A stretch of DNA of 6,226 nucleotides from a bacterium (GCA_021159225.1 JAGGSE010000013.1:1-6226); one strand, 5' to 3'. Positions 1 to 6,087 are shown, counted from the first letter of the stretch. The notes: generated by a model not told the origin, from the sequence alone. Translations and numbers: made by a program.

Positions 1-340
1 AGAAATCAAATTTGATATGGCTTATATTGCCCGCTATTCTCCCCGACCTGGGACACAAGCAGAAAAAATGAAAGACAATGTCTCTGATAAAGAGAAGAGG
101 AGGAGGGAAAAAGAACTTACCAAAATTTTGAGAAAAACAATCCTTGCCAGAAATAAAAAATTTATAGGAAAAACCATTGAGGTTCTGGCGGAAAAAGGCA
201 AGAACAATTATATCTACGGCAAGTCCCGGCATTTCAAAACAGTAAGGTTCAAGGGAGACAAAAGTTTTATTGGAAATTTTGTCAAAATAAAAATAACCAA
301 GGTCCAGCCATTTGGATTAGAAGGCAAAATAAGCAGTTAA
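1..340 (+). CDS. miaB: MiaB C-terminus (tRNA ms2i6A37 methylthiotransferase), 5'-truncated by the window edge
   Basis: C-terminal part of the radical-SAM methylthiotransferase that converts i6A37 to ms2i6A37 in tRNA. The reading frame is open from base 2 and runs through the ATG at 17, which is an internal methionine and not the start: EIKFD precedes MAYIARYSPRPGT, and a segment like FDFAYIARYSPRPGT followed by an AxxM helix is the conserved end of the radical-SAM domain in MiaB. The rest is a basic linker rich in Lys, Arg and Glu, then a TRAM-type RNA-binding domain over roughly the last 60 residues (from FIGKTIEVL to FGLEGKI). The N-terminal methylthiotransferase domain and the CxxxCxxC radical-SAM cluster lie outside the window. 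The stop TAA (338-340) abuts the miaA ATG, so the two genes are almost certainly one transcript and perhaps translationally coupled. YSPRPGT favours MiaB over the sister enzymes MtaB and RimO. Confidence 0.93.
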   Translation, partial: EIKFDMAYIARYSPRPGTQAEKMKDNVSDKEKRRREKELTKILRKTILARNKKFIGKTIEVLAEKGKNNYIYGKSRHFKTVRFKGDKSFIGNFVKIKITKVQPFGLEGKISS

Positions 341-1276
341 ATGAAAAATAAACTCATTGTTCTTTTGGGTCCTACTGCTTCAGGAAAGTCAAAATTAGCA
401 GTGAAACTGGCGAAAAAATTTAATGGAGAAATCGTCTCTGCTGACTCGCGCCAGGTTTACAAGGAAATGCTAATCGGCACGGCTTCCCCGGCACAAGAAG
501 CGCAAAAACCAAATCTTGTCTCCGCTTCAAGAAAAAAAGGACCTATTTTAATTGAAAAAATTCCTCACTATATGCTTCATATTGTTTACCCTAATGAAAA
601 CTTTAATGCTGCTATTTACAAAAAACTGGCTGTCAAGATTATAAGAGATATTCAAAAAAGAGGAAAACTGCCATTTTTGGTAGGAGGGACGGGATTGTAT
701 ATTTCTGTTATTGTTGACAACTTGAAATTACCAAAGGTTCCGCCAAACAGAAAATTGAGAAAGAATTTGGAAAAAAAATCCCTAAAAGAACTTTTTGAAA
801 TCTACAAAAAAATCGACCCCGAGGGAGCAGAACGCATTGACAAACAGAACAAAAGGCGGCTTATCAGGGCTATTGAGGTGTCTAAAATCAGCGGCAAGCC
901 ATTTTGGAAGCAAAGAGAAAAATCCTCTCCGATGTTCGAGACCCTCCAAATAGGAATCAAATTAGACAAAGACCTGCTGAAGAAAAGAATAGAAAAAAGG
1001 ACAGAAAAAATGTTCAAGAACAATTTAGAGGAGGAGGTAAAAAATCTGGTAAAAAAATACGGTTGGGTACCCGCCTTAGATTCTATTGGCTATTATGAAT
1101 GGAAGGGATATTTAGAAGGGAAAAAAACAAAAAAACAGGTCAGGAAAGAAATTACCCTCCATAGTTTGCAATACGCAAAACGACAAATGACCTGGTTCAA
1201 AAAAGACAAAAGAATTTATTGGATAAAAAACTATAAAGAGGCAGAGGATATAATCAAGAACTTCCTAAAATCCTAA
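341..1276 (+). CDS. miaA: tRNA dimethylallyltransferase (A37 isopentenyltransferase) MiaA
   Basis: Transfers the dimethylallyl group of DMAPP to N6 of A37 in tRNAs that read UNN codons; its product is the substrate of MiaB, encoded just upstream. The 311-residue protein has the usual family length. Visible motifs: P-loop GPTASGKS (10-17), the catalytic ADSRQVY (34-40, with Asp35 the expected general base), IPHYMLHIV (74-82, normally PHHLID), GGTGLY (115-120), a NKRRLIRAIEV segment, and near the end IGYYEW and QYAKRQMTWF. Between GTASP and IPHY there is an extra stretch of about 12-15 residues (roughly 51-73, lysine-rich) compared with E. coli-type MiaA. The ATG follows the miaB stop with zero spacing. 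The nearest purine-rich Shine-Dalgarno-like site, AGAAGG (319-324), sits 16 nt upstream, so coupling to miaB translation is plausible. The 3' end overlaps convergent gatB by 23 bp. Confidence 0.96.
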   Translation: MKNKLIVLLGPTASGKSKLAVKLAKKFNGEIVSADSRQVYKEMLIGTASPAQEAQKPNLVSASRKKGPILIEKIPHYMLHIVYPNENFNAAIYKKLAVKIIRDIQKRGKLPFLVGGTGLYISVIVDNLKLPKVPPNRKLRKNLEKKSLKELFEIYKKIDPEGAERIDKQNKRRLIRAIEVSKISGKPFWKQREKSSPMFETLQIGIKLDKDLLKKRIEKRTEKMFKNNLEEEVKNLVKKYGWVPALDSIGYYEWKGYLEGKKTKKQVRKEITLHSLQYAKRQMTWFKKDKRIYWIKNYKEAEDIIKNFLKS

Positions 1277-2732
1277 GAAGCGTTTCCCTTGTAACTTTCG
1301 GGTCTGCCCTGCCTTTGGTTTTAGCCATTACCTTGCCAACCAAAAACTGAAGAGCGTTCTCTTTGCCCTTTTTATAATCCTCAACTGGCTTGGGATTTTG
1401 GGAAACAATCTCCTTTACAATTTTCTCAATCTCGGACTGGCTACTAATAAGAGCAAGTCCCTTTTCTTCAATGATACAAGAGGGATCTAGTCCTTTTGAA
1501 AACATCTCTTGAAGAACTGTCTTGGCAATTTTTGAGGAAAGGGTCCCCTTATAGATAAGGGTAACAAATTCAGCAAAATCCTCCGGGCTAATCAGGAAGT
1601 TCTCATCTTCTACCGAGGCTCCCTTCAGCAATCCCTGCAGGTCAGTAATCATATAATTTGAGCAAAGCCTTGCCAATTCAAAAAATTCCTTCTCCTCCAC
1701 CTTGCTTTTCTTCTCAATATCCCTTATCCATCGCCTTAGTTCCGACATCACATTCTCAAAATACTCTCCCAGATCTTTGTTTTGAACAAAAACCTCAACC
1801 GCTTCCTTGCCCAGTCCGTACTGCCTCTGAAGTCTCTGTCTCTTCTTATCCGGCAGTTCCGGAATCTCCGCCTTCAATCTATCAATAATATCTTGGGTAA
1901 TATGAAGAGGAGGAAGGTCGGGCTCGGGAAAATAACGGTAGTCCTGCGCCTCCTCTTTTTCTCTTTGAGAAAAGGTGACTTCTTTGCTCGGGTCCCAGCC
2001 CCTTGTCTCCTGAACCACTTTCTTTCCTTCGTCTAAAAGTTTACTCTGGCGCTTAATTTCATACTCTGCCGCTCTCTCAACTGCCCGAAAGGAATTAAGA
2101 TTTTTTACCTCCACCTTGGTGCCGAAATCAGATTGAGATTTAGAAAGAGAGATGTTAATCTCCACCCTCATCTGACCCTTTTCCATATCAGCATCAGAAA
2201 TGTCCAAATATCTAAAAATTAATTGAAGTTCCCGGGAAAATTCTCCTGCCTTTTTGGCTGATGTTATATCCGGTTCTGTTACCAACTCCATCAGGGGAAC
2301 CCCTGCTCGGTTAAAATCAACCAAAGAATAATCTCCTTCCGAAGAATGAATCAGCCGACCAGTATCTTCTTCAAGATGGATTTCCCGAATTCTTATCTTA
2401 TTCCCTCCGATTTCCAAAAAGCCATTACGGCAAAGGGGCTGATATAATTGAGAAATCTGATAGTTTTTAGGCAGGTCAGGGTAAAAGTAGTTTTTCCTGT
2501 CAAATCTTGGTTCCTCCAAGATATGACAATTCAGAGCCAGTCCTGCTTTTATTACCTTTCTTACTGCCTCCCTGTTGATAACAGGAAGGGTGCCTGGATG
2601 GCCCAAACAGACAGGACAGATATTGATATTAGGGGTTTTTTCGGCTGGGTCGTTTAGGCAATCGCAAAACATCTTCGTTTTCGTTCTCAACTCCAAATGA
2701 ACCTCCAAGCCGATTTTAACAAAATACCTCAT
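1254..2732 (-). CDS. gatB: Asp-tRNA(Asn)/Glu-tRNA(Gln) amidotransferase subunit B
   Basis: GatB is the tRNA-binding kinase subunit of GatCAB. It phosphorylates the carboxylate of mischarged Glu-tRNA(Gln) or Asp-tRNA(Asn), and the GatA-derived ammonia then amidates it. The sequence has the N-terminal IGLEVHLEL, a zinc-site pattern FCDC...CPVC (Cys 23, 25, 39, 42 from the ATG), the FDRKNYFYPDLPKNYQISQ catalytic region, YRYFPEPDLPPL, and a C-terminal YqeY-like tRNA-binding domain ending in the DYKKGKENALQFLVGKVM and GRADP signatures. The length of 492 residues is normal. I chose the ATG at 2732-2730 because MRYFVKIGLEVH matches the family N-terminus. A TTG at 2747 would add five residues, but the only SD-like run, AAGGGG, directly abuts it. 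That run lies about 15 nt from the ATG, so neither start has ideal spacing. The gene begins 27 nt after tRNA-Ile; gatA and gatC are not in the window. Confidence 0.96.
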   Translation of the reverse strand: MRYFVKIGLEVHLELRTKTKMFCDCLNDPAEKTPNINICPVCLGHPGTLPVINREAVRKVIKAGLALNCHILEEPRFDRKNYFYPDLPKNYQISQLYQPLCRNGFLEIGGNKIRIREIHLEEDTGRLIHSSEGDYSLVDFNRAGVPLMELVTEPDITSAKKAGEFSRELQLIFRYLDISDADMEKGQMRVEINISLSKSQSDFGTKVEVKNLNSFRAVERAAEYEIKRQSKLLDEGKKVVQETRGWDPSKEVTFSQREKEEAQDYRYFPEPDLPPLHITQDIIDRLKAEIPELPDKKRQRLQRQYGLGKEAVEVFVQNKDLGEYFENVMSELRRWIRDIEKKSKVEEKEFFELARLCSNYMITDLQGLLKGASVEDENFLISPEDFAEFVTLIYKGTLSSKIAKTVLQEMFSKGLDPSCIIEEKGLALISSQSEIEKIVKEIVSQNPKPVEDYKKGKENALQFLVGKVMAKTKGRADPKVTRETLLRILGSS

Positions 2733-2759
2733 CTTTTTTATTAACAACCCCTTTTTCTT

Positions 2760-2831
2760 TGGGTGTGGTAGGAATTGAACCTACGGCCTCCATTTTATCA
2801 GAATGGCGTTCTACCACTGAACTACACACCC
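2760..2831 (-). tRNA. tRNA-Ile (anticodon GAU)
   Basis: A full cloverleaf can be drawn on the - strand. The acceptor stem GGGTGTG/CACACCC has seven pairs; the D stem is GTTC/GAAC with loop AGTGGTA; the anticodon stem is CCATT/AATGG with loop CTGATAA, placing GAT at 34-36; the variable loop AGGCC has five bases; the T stem is GTAGG/CCTAC with loop TTCAATT. The discriminator base is A73 (position 2760), as expected for isoleucine tRNAs. All stems are perfectly paired, giving 72 nt. CCA is not encoded: AAG follows the discriminator, so a CCA-adding enzyme is needed. A GAU anticodon reads AUU and AUC. It lies 27 nt upstream of the gatB ATG on the same strand, so the tRNA is probably excised from a transcript that continues into gatB. 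Confidence 0.96.
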
Positions 2832-2850
2832 ATATACTATCATATACTAT
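2831..2850 (-). repeat. 10-bp tandem duplication ATAGTATATG in the tRNA-Ile promoter region
   Basis: ATAGTATATG occurs twice in tandem on the - strand (2850-2841 and 2840-2831); its last base is the first base of the mature tRNA. The duplication generates several -10-like hexamers: TAGTAT at 2849-2844, 18 nt downstream of a weak -35-like TTGTTT (2873-2868), and TATGAT at 2844-2839. One of them may serve as the tRNA-gatB promoter, which would start transcription close to the mature tRNA 5' end. The repeat itself is certain; the promoter role is a guess because no -35 box matches well. Confidence 0.5.
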
Positions 2851-3098
2851 CCAGCCACTTCAGTAATAAACAATTCTTGATAATTTCTCTGCTGAGGCGT
2901 CTTGACTAAGGGAAGCATATCGCAGCCGAGCCCCAGAGGAAGATTGCGTTTCAGAAAAAGGTTTGTGAGGCTCGGTCAGATTTTGGAAGCGCCTGGGAAT
3001 AAACTACTTCTTACTACTTACCGCGACTTCGTGCTCCCCGAGGCAAGATGCCTTGCCAGATTTGCTACCAAGGTGGTTAGCAACTACATCCTATTAGA
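2851..3098. other. Gene-free stretch of about 250 nt with several inverted repeats; possible structured RNA, strand undecided
   Basis: I recognise no protein family here. The stretch looks richer in G+C than the flanking intergenic DNA and holds several complementary segments. Hairpin 3062-3083 pairs TTGCT-ACC with GGT-AGCAA, with one bulged T at 3078. Hairpin 3042-3057 pairs GGCAAG with CTTGCC perfectly around a 4-nt loop. A nested pair of stems has AGGCG (2895-2899) with CGCCT (2990-2994) outside and CCGAGCC (2926-2932) with GGCTCGG (2969-2975) inside, giving a rod about 100 nt long with an internal loop. No T-run follows the hairpins, so they are not ordinary intrinsic terminators. I looked for signatures of tmRNA, RNase P RNA, SRP RNA and 5S rRNA and saw none. 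A 6S-like rod is conceivable but unsupported. Short open frames exist on both strands, none with a convincing start. Confidence 0.35.
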
Positions 3099-3656
3099 CT
3101 AAACACCCAAAACAAATAGTTCTTTTCTAACTGGAAAATTGTTTACCCTCTGACTAAAAAGAAGGTTTAAACCCAGTTGCTTAAAAACTTCCTTCCACTC
3201 CCTTTCAGAATAAAAGGTGGTCTTGGTAGGATTTCTAAAGAGTTTATCAAAGGAAAAGCCATGAAGGCGGCAAAAAATGTCTGAAATCCAGGTATCTGGA
3301 ATGTCTTCAAAAACAATAATTTTGTCCCTGCTTACTCTTTTTGCCTCTCCCAAAAGCGCCTTGGGTTGGCTTGTATGGTGCAAAACATAACTAATGAGAA
3401 CAAGGTCAAAAGAGTTGTCTTTTAGAGGAAGGGATGACGAACCGCTGAGTTTAAAGGGGATATCAACTACCCTTCGGTCTACAATATCCACACCCAAAAG
3501 TTCTGCCCGGAAAAATTCTTGGAAGGTTTTTCCAACAATACCTGGTCCACAACCCAAATCCAGAATCCTCTGACCATCTCTGATAAAATCCCGACACTTC
3601 TGGCACATCCTTATCGCTTCCCTCTCATAAAGTTTCCTAAAGAGTCGGTAGTACAT
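3099..3656 (-). CDS. Class I SAM-dependent methyltransferase (Methyltransf_11-like), substrate unknown
   Basis: Small Rossmann-fold methyltransferase of 185 residues. Motif I is ILDLGCGPG (31-39); the acidic residue expected to bind the SAM ribose is Asp57 in LLGVDI; a LPLKDNSFDLVLISYVLHH block (76-94) covers motifs II/III of the UbiE/Methyltransf_11 type. The C-terminal part (FYSEREWKEVFKQLGL, then PVRKELFVLGV) fits the closing helix and strand of such proteins. The short N-terminus contains a CxxC (Cys18, Cys21) of unclear meaning. No signal peptide or membrane segment is seen, so it is probably cytosolic. The ATG at 3656 is the only start after an in-frame TGA at 3683-3681; no good Shine-Dalgarno precedes it. 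It follows the ferredoxin gene by 51 bp. A weak promoter-like TTGAAC-17-TATCAA (3724-3696) overlaps the ferredoxin 3' end, so it may be read from there or from the stronger ferredoxin promoter. The substrate cannot be inferred. Confidence 0.85.
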   Translation of the reverse strand: MYYRLFRKLYEREAIRMCQKCRDFIRDGQRILDLGCGPGIVGKTFQEFFRAELLGVDIVDRRVVDIPFKLSGSSSLPLKDNSFDLVLISYVLHHTSQPKALLGEAKRVSRDKIIVFEDIPDTWISDIFCRLHGFSFDKLFRNPTKTTFYSEREWKEVFKQLGLNLLFSQRVNNFPVRKELFVLGV

Positions 3657-3707
3657 AACATAACCGCTTCCCGGAAAATCTCAGCCCTAGGTCTTTTGAT
3701 AAGTTTC

Positions 3708-3899
3708 TTAATCCTCCAGTTCAATCGCTCCCATAGGACAGGACCCTTTTGCTTCCTCAATTTCTTTCCTGCTCTTTTCTAAATCCGCTCCTTCTTTTAC
3801 CTTTGACTTGTGGTCCTCGTCAAACTCAAAAACCTCCGGAGCAATATTAATACATTGGCCACAGCCAATGCATTTATCTTTGTTGACCTTAACCTTCAT
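3708..3899 (-). CDS. Small single-cluster [4Fe-4S] ferredoxin
   Basis: A 63-residue acidic electron carrier. The cluster ligands are visible as CIGCGQC (Cys10, Cys13, Cys16) and a distal Cys54 in SCPMGAI, the pattern of monocluster 4Fe-4S ferredoxins (Fer4_13/Fer4_15-like). The second cluster motif of bacterial 2x[4Fe-4S] ferredoxins is absent. The intervening APEVFEFDEDHKSKV segment is also typical of the family. It would act in the cytosol as a low-potential one-electron donor or acceptor; the partner is not encoded nearby. It lies 43 bp downstream of fusA and 51 bp upstream of the methyltransferase. The ATG at 3899 has no Shine-Dalgarno, but a strong promoter ends only 9 nt before it, so the mRNA is probably leaderless. 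The radical-SAM enzyme MiaB, at the other end of the window, needs reducing electrons, but there is no direct evidence that the two proteins are linked. Confidence 0.93.
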   Translation of the reverse strand: MKVKVNKDKCIGCGQCINIAPEVFEFDEDHKSKVKEGADLEKSRKEIEEAKGSCPMGAIELED

Positions 3900-3908
3900 A
3901 TGTTTAAT

Positions 3909-3937
3909 TTTATAGCAGTTTCAACCGCTCAAGTCAA
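3909..3937 (-). promoter_or_regulatory. Sigma70-type promoter of the ferredoxin gene, predicted leaderless
   Basis: On the - strand, TTGACT (3937-3932) is followed by exactly 17 nt and then TATAAA (3914-3909). TG at -15/-14 (TGCTATAAA) makes an extended -10. Both hexamers match consensus at five of six positions. The site lies wholly inside the 43-bp gap between the fusA stop and the ferredoxin ATG. Transcription starting six to eight nt after the -10 box would begin at about 3903-3901, one to four nt before the start codon. Confidence 0.8.
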
Positions 3938-3942
3938 GGGAC

Positions 3943-6042
3943 TTATCTCTTTCCTCCTTCAGTAATTTGTTGAACAATATTAACTGGAACCTGTTCATAG
4001 TGGCTAAACTCCATTGTAAACGTTCCCCTGCCTTCGGTTAAACTTCTCAAGGAGGTAGCGTAACCAAACATTTCTGCCAAAGGAACCATAGCGTCAATCA
4101 CCTTCAGATTGACCCGGTCTTTTGTTTCCTCAATCCTCCCTCGTCTGGCTGATAAATCGCCGATAACATCACCAAAAAATTGAGGAGGAATAATCACTTC
4201 CAGTTTCATAATCGGTTCCAGAAGAACCGGCTTTGCTCTTTTGGCTGCTGCCTGGAAAGCCATAGAACCAGCAATCTTAAAAGCCATCTCCGAAGAATCA
4301 ACCTCGTGAAAGGAGCCGTCATAAAGAGCAACGGAAAGGTCTACCATTGGATAACCAGCGACAATTCCCTTGTCCATTGCCTCCCTTACTCCTTTTTCCA
4401 CTGCCGGAATAAACTCCTTTGGAATAATGCCACCCTTGATCTCATCAATAAACTTGAATCCCTCTCCTCTTTTTCGTGGTTCTAATCTCAACCAAACATG
4501 ACCATATTGACCTCTTCCGCCTGACTGTCTGATATACTTGCCTTCCGCCTTGGCTTCCTGGGTTATTGTTTCTTTATAGGCAACCTCAGGCCTGCCAATA
4601 TTCGCCTCTACATTAAATTCTCGCTTTAAGCGGTCGGCGATTATCTCTAAATGCAGTTCTCCCATTCCTGAAATGATTGTCTGGCCCGTTTCAGTATCCT
4701 GTTTCACCCTAAAGGTCGGGTCCTCCTCGGCTAATTTTCTCAAGGAGGCAGCCAGTTTATCCTGGTCTGCCTTTGTCTTCGGCTCAATGCTAATAGATAT
4801 CACTGGCTCAGGGAATGTAATCTTTTCCAAAACAATGGGATGAGATTCGTCGCAAAGGGTATGACCTGTGCTAGTGGATTTTAGCCCCACAGTAGCGGCA
4901 ATATCCCCAGCAAAAACCTCCTCTACCTCTTCCCGGGAATTGGCATGCATTCTCAAAATCCTGCCAATTCTTTCCTTCTCATTGGTTGTGGTATTTAATA
5001 AATAGGACCCCCGTTTAAGATATCCCGAGTAAACCCGGAAATAACTTAGTGTTCCTACATAGGGGTCGGTTGCTATCTTAAAAACAAGAGAAGAAAAGGG
5101 CTCATCATCTTTAGGTTTTCTTTCAATCTCCTTGCCCGTCTTTGGGTCAGTTCCTTTTATCGGCGGCAGGTCAGCCGGGCTGGGTAAATAATAACAGATA
5201 GCGTCCAAAAGGGGCTGAACCCCTATATTTTTTAGGGCAGAGCCGCAAAAAACAGGAATTAGTTTGTAGGATATAGTGGCTTTCCTTAAGGTGTCTCTTA
5301 TTTCGTCAACTGAAAGTTCATTTTCTCCCAGGTACTTTTCTAAAACAGATTCGTCCTCGGTAACAATTTTTTCAATTGTTTTTTTCCTCTGCTCTTTTGC
5401 CATCTCCAACAGGTCGTCCGGAATCTCTTTCTCAACTACCCGTTCTCCAAAATCTCCCTCAAAGTACAATGCCTTCATCGTCAATAAATCGATTACTCCC
5501 TTGAAATTGCCTTCCGAGCCAATTGGAAGTTGGAGGACAACGGCATTGGGAGACAATCTTTCCCGAATTGAATCAACTGCTCTGTCAAAAGAGGCGCCCA
5601 TTCTATCCAATTTATTGACAAAACAAATTCGGGGGACGCTAAACTTGTCTGCCTGACGCCAAACGGTCTCTGACTGGGGCTCAACTCCAGCCACACCGTC
5701 AAAAATAACAACTGCGCCGTCTAAAACCCTCAAAGACCTCTGAACCTCGGCAGTAAAATCAATATGACCCGGCGTGTCAATAATGTTAATGCGGTGCTTC
5801 TGGTCACTTCCCTTTCCCCGAGGGATCCAAAAACAGGTGGTAGCAGCCGAGGTAATAGTAATTCCTCTTTCTCTCTCTTGCGCCATCCAGTCCATAATCG
5901 CCTGACCATCATGAACCTCTCCAATCTTATGAGAAATTCCTGTGTAAAACAAAACCCGCTCGGTGGTAGTGGTCTTTCCAGCATCAATATGGGCAATAAT
6001 TCCTATATTCCGATATCTTTCAATTGGATATTGTCTGGGCAT
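3943..6042 (-). CDS. fusA: Translation elongation factor G (EF-G)
   Basis: Ribosomal translocase GTPase that moves tRNAs and mRNA after peptide-bond formation and acts with RRF in recycling. The 699-residue length is typical. GTPase motifs: G1 AHIDAGKT (17-24), switch I MDWMAQERERGITI (50-63), G3 DTPGH (89-93, with catalytic His93), G4 NKLD (143-146), and GSALKN (G5 region). The G' insert, domain II (PFSSLVFKIATDPYVG onward), domain III (EEDPTF, SGMGELHLEI), domain IV with its tip loop HEVDSSEMAF (His about 579) and domain V (GDVIGDLSARRGRI, then TEGRGTFTMEFSHY) follow in order. There is no internal stop and no loss of a key residue. It resembles canonical EF-G rather than a TetM-type protection protein. 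No Shine-Dalgarno precedes the ATG at 6042; GATAACATATT lies immediately upstream, beyond which is a repeat cluster. rpsL and rpsG, its usual str-operon partners, are not directly upstream; a GxxExxY gene is. Confidence 0.98.
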   Translation of the reverse strand: MPRQYPIERYRNIGIIAHIDAGKTTTTERVLFYTGISHKIGEVHDGQAIMDWMAQERERGITITSAATTCFWIPRGKGSDQKHRINIIDTPGHIDFTAEVQRSLRVLDGAVVIFDGVAGVEPQSETVWRQADKFSVPRICFVNKLDRMGASFDRAVDSIRERLSPNAVVLQLPIGSEGNFKGVIDLLTMKALYFEGDFGERVVEKEIPDDLLEMAKEQRKKTIEKIVTEDESVLEKYLGENELSVDEIRDTLRKATISYKLIPVFCGSALKNIGVQPLLDAICYYLPSPADLPPIKGTDPKTGKEIERKPKDDEPFSSLVFKIATDPYVGTLSYFRVYSGYLKRGSYLLNTTTNEKERIGRILRMHANSREEVEEVFAGDIAATVGLKSTSTGHTLCDESHPIVLEKITFPEPVISISIEPKTKADQDKLAASLRKLAEEDPTFRVKQDTETGQTIISGMGELHLEIIADRLKREFNVEANIGRPEVAYKETITQEAKAEGKYIRQSGGRGQYGHVWLRLEPRKRGEGFKFIDEIKGGIIPKEFIPAVEKGVREAMDKGIVAGYPMVDLSVALYDGSFHEVDSSEMAFKIAGSMAFQAAAKRAKPVLLEPIMKLEVIIPPQFFGDVIGDLSARRGRIEETKDRVNLKVIDAMVPLAEMFGYATSLRSLTEGRGTFTMEFSHYEQVPVNIVQQITEGGKR

Positions 6043-6054
6043 AATATGTTATCA

Positions 6055-6087
6055 ACGAATTTACGAATGGATTACGAATTTACGAAT
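6055..6087. repeat. ACGAAT repeat cluster upstream of fusA
   Basis: A 14-bp sequence, ACGAATTTACGAAT, occurs twice as a direct repeat (6055-6068 and 6074-6087, period 19). It is built from four copies of ACGAAT at 6055, 6063, 6074 and 6082, with start-to-start steps of 8, 11 and 8. Read on the - strand it is ATTCGTAAATTCGT. The cluster fills much of the 71-bp gap between the GxxExxY stop codon and fusA and ends 13 bp from the fusA start codon, so it probably lies in the fusA leader or promoter region. Whether it is a regulator-binding array or a dispersed intergenic repeat cannot be decided from one locus. Confidence 0.75.

Noticed and set aside
17..340. A complete 107-residue TRAM-domain protein starting at the ATG at 17
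   Set aside because: The frame is open to the window edge and the preceding residues continue the MiaB alignment, so this is a truncated miaB and not a stand-alone TRAM protein.
802..1098. Open frames on both strands inside miaA
   Set aside because: Shadow frames of a clearly coding gene with full MiaA motifs; none has a family match or start signal.
2733..2747. TTG at 2747 as the gatB start
   Set aside because: It adds five residues not expected in GatB, and the SD-like run has zero spacing to it; the ATG at 2732 fits the family N-terminus.
2847..2918. 23-codon - strand frame starting ATG and ending just before the tRNA
   Set aside because: Codons look acceptable, but there is no ribosome-binding site, no known family and it is very short; kept only as part of the unassigned stretch.
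3042..3057. GGCAAG/CTTGCC hairpin as the terminator of the methyltransferase transcript
   Set aside because: No U-tract follows on either strand, so it does not fit a Rho-independent terminator.
2902..3102. 66-residue + strand open frame starting with TTG
   Set aside because: No Shine-Dalgarno, a rare start codon, no family resemblance, and it lies across the inverted repeats and the methyltransferase stop. More likely chance or antisense to a structured RNA, though not fully excluded.
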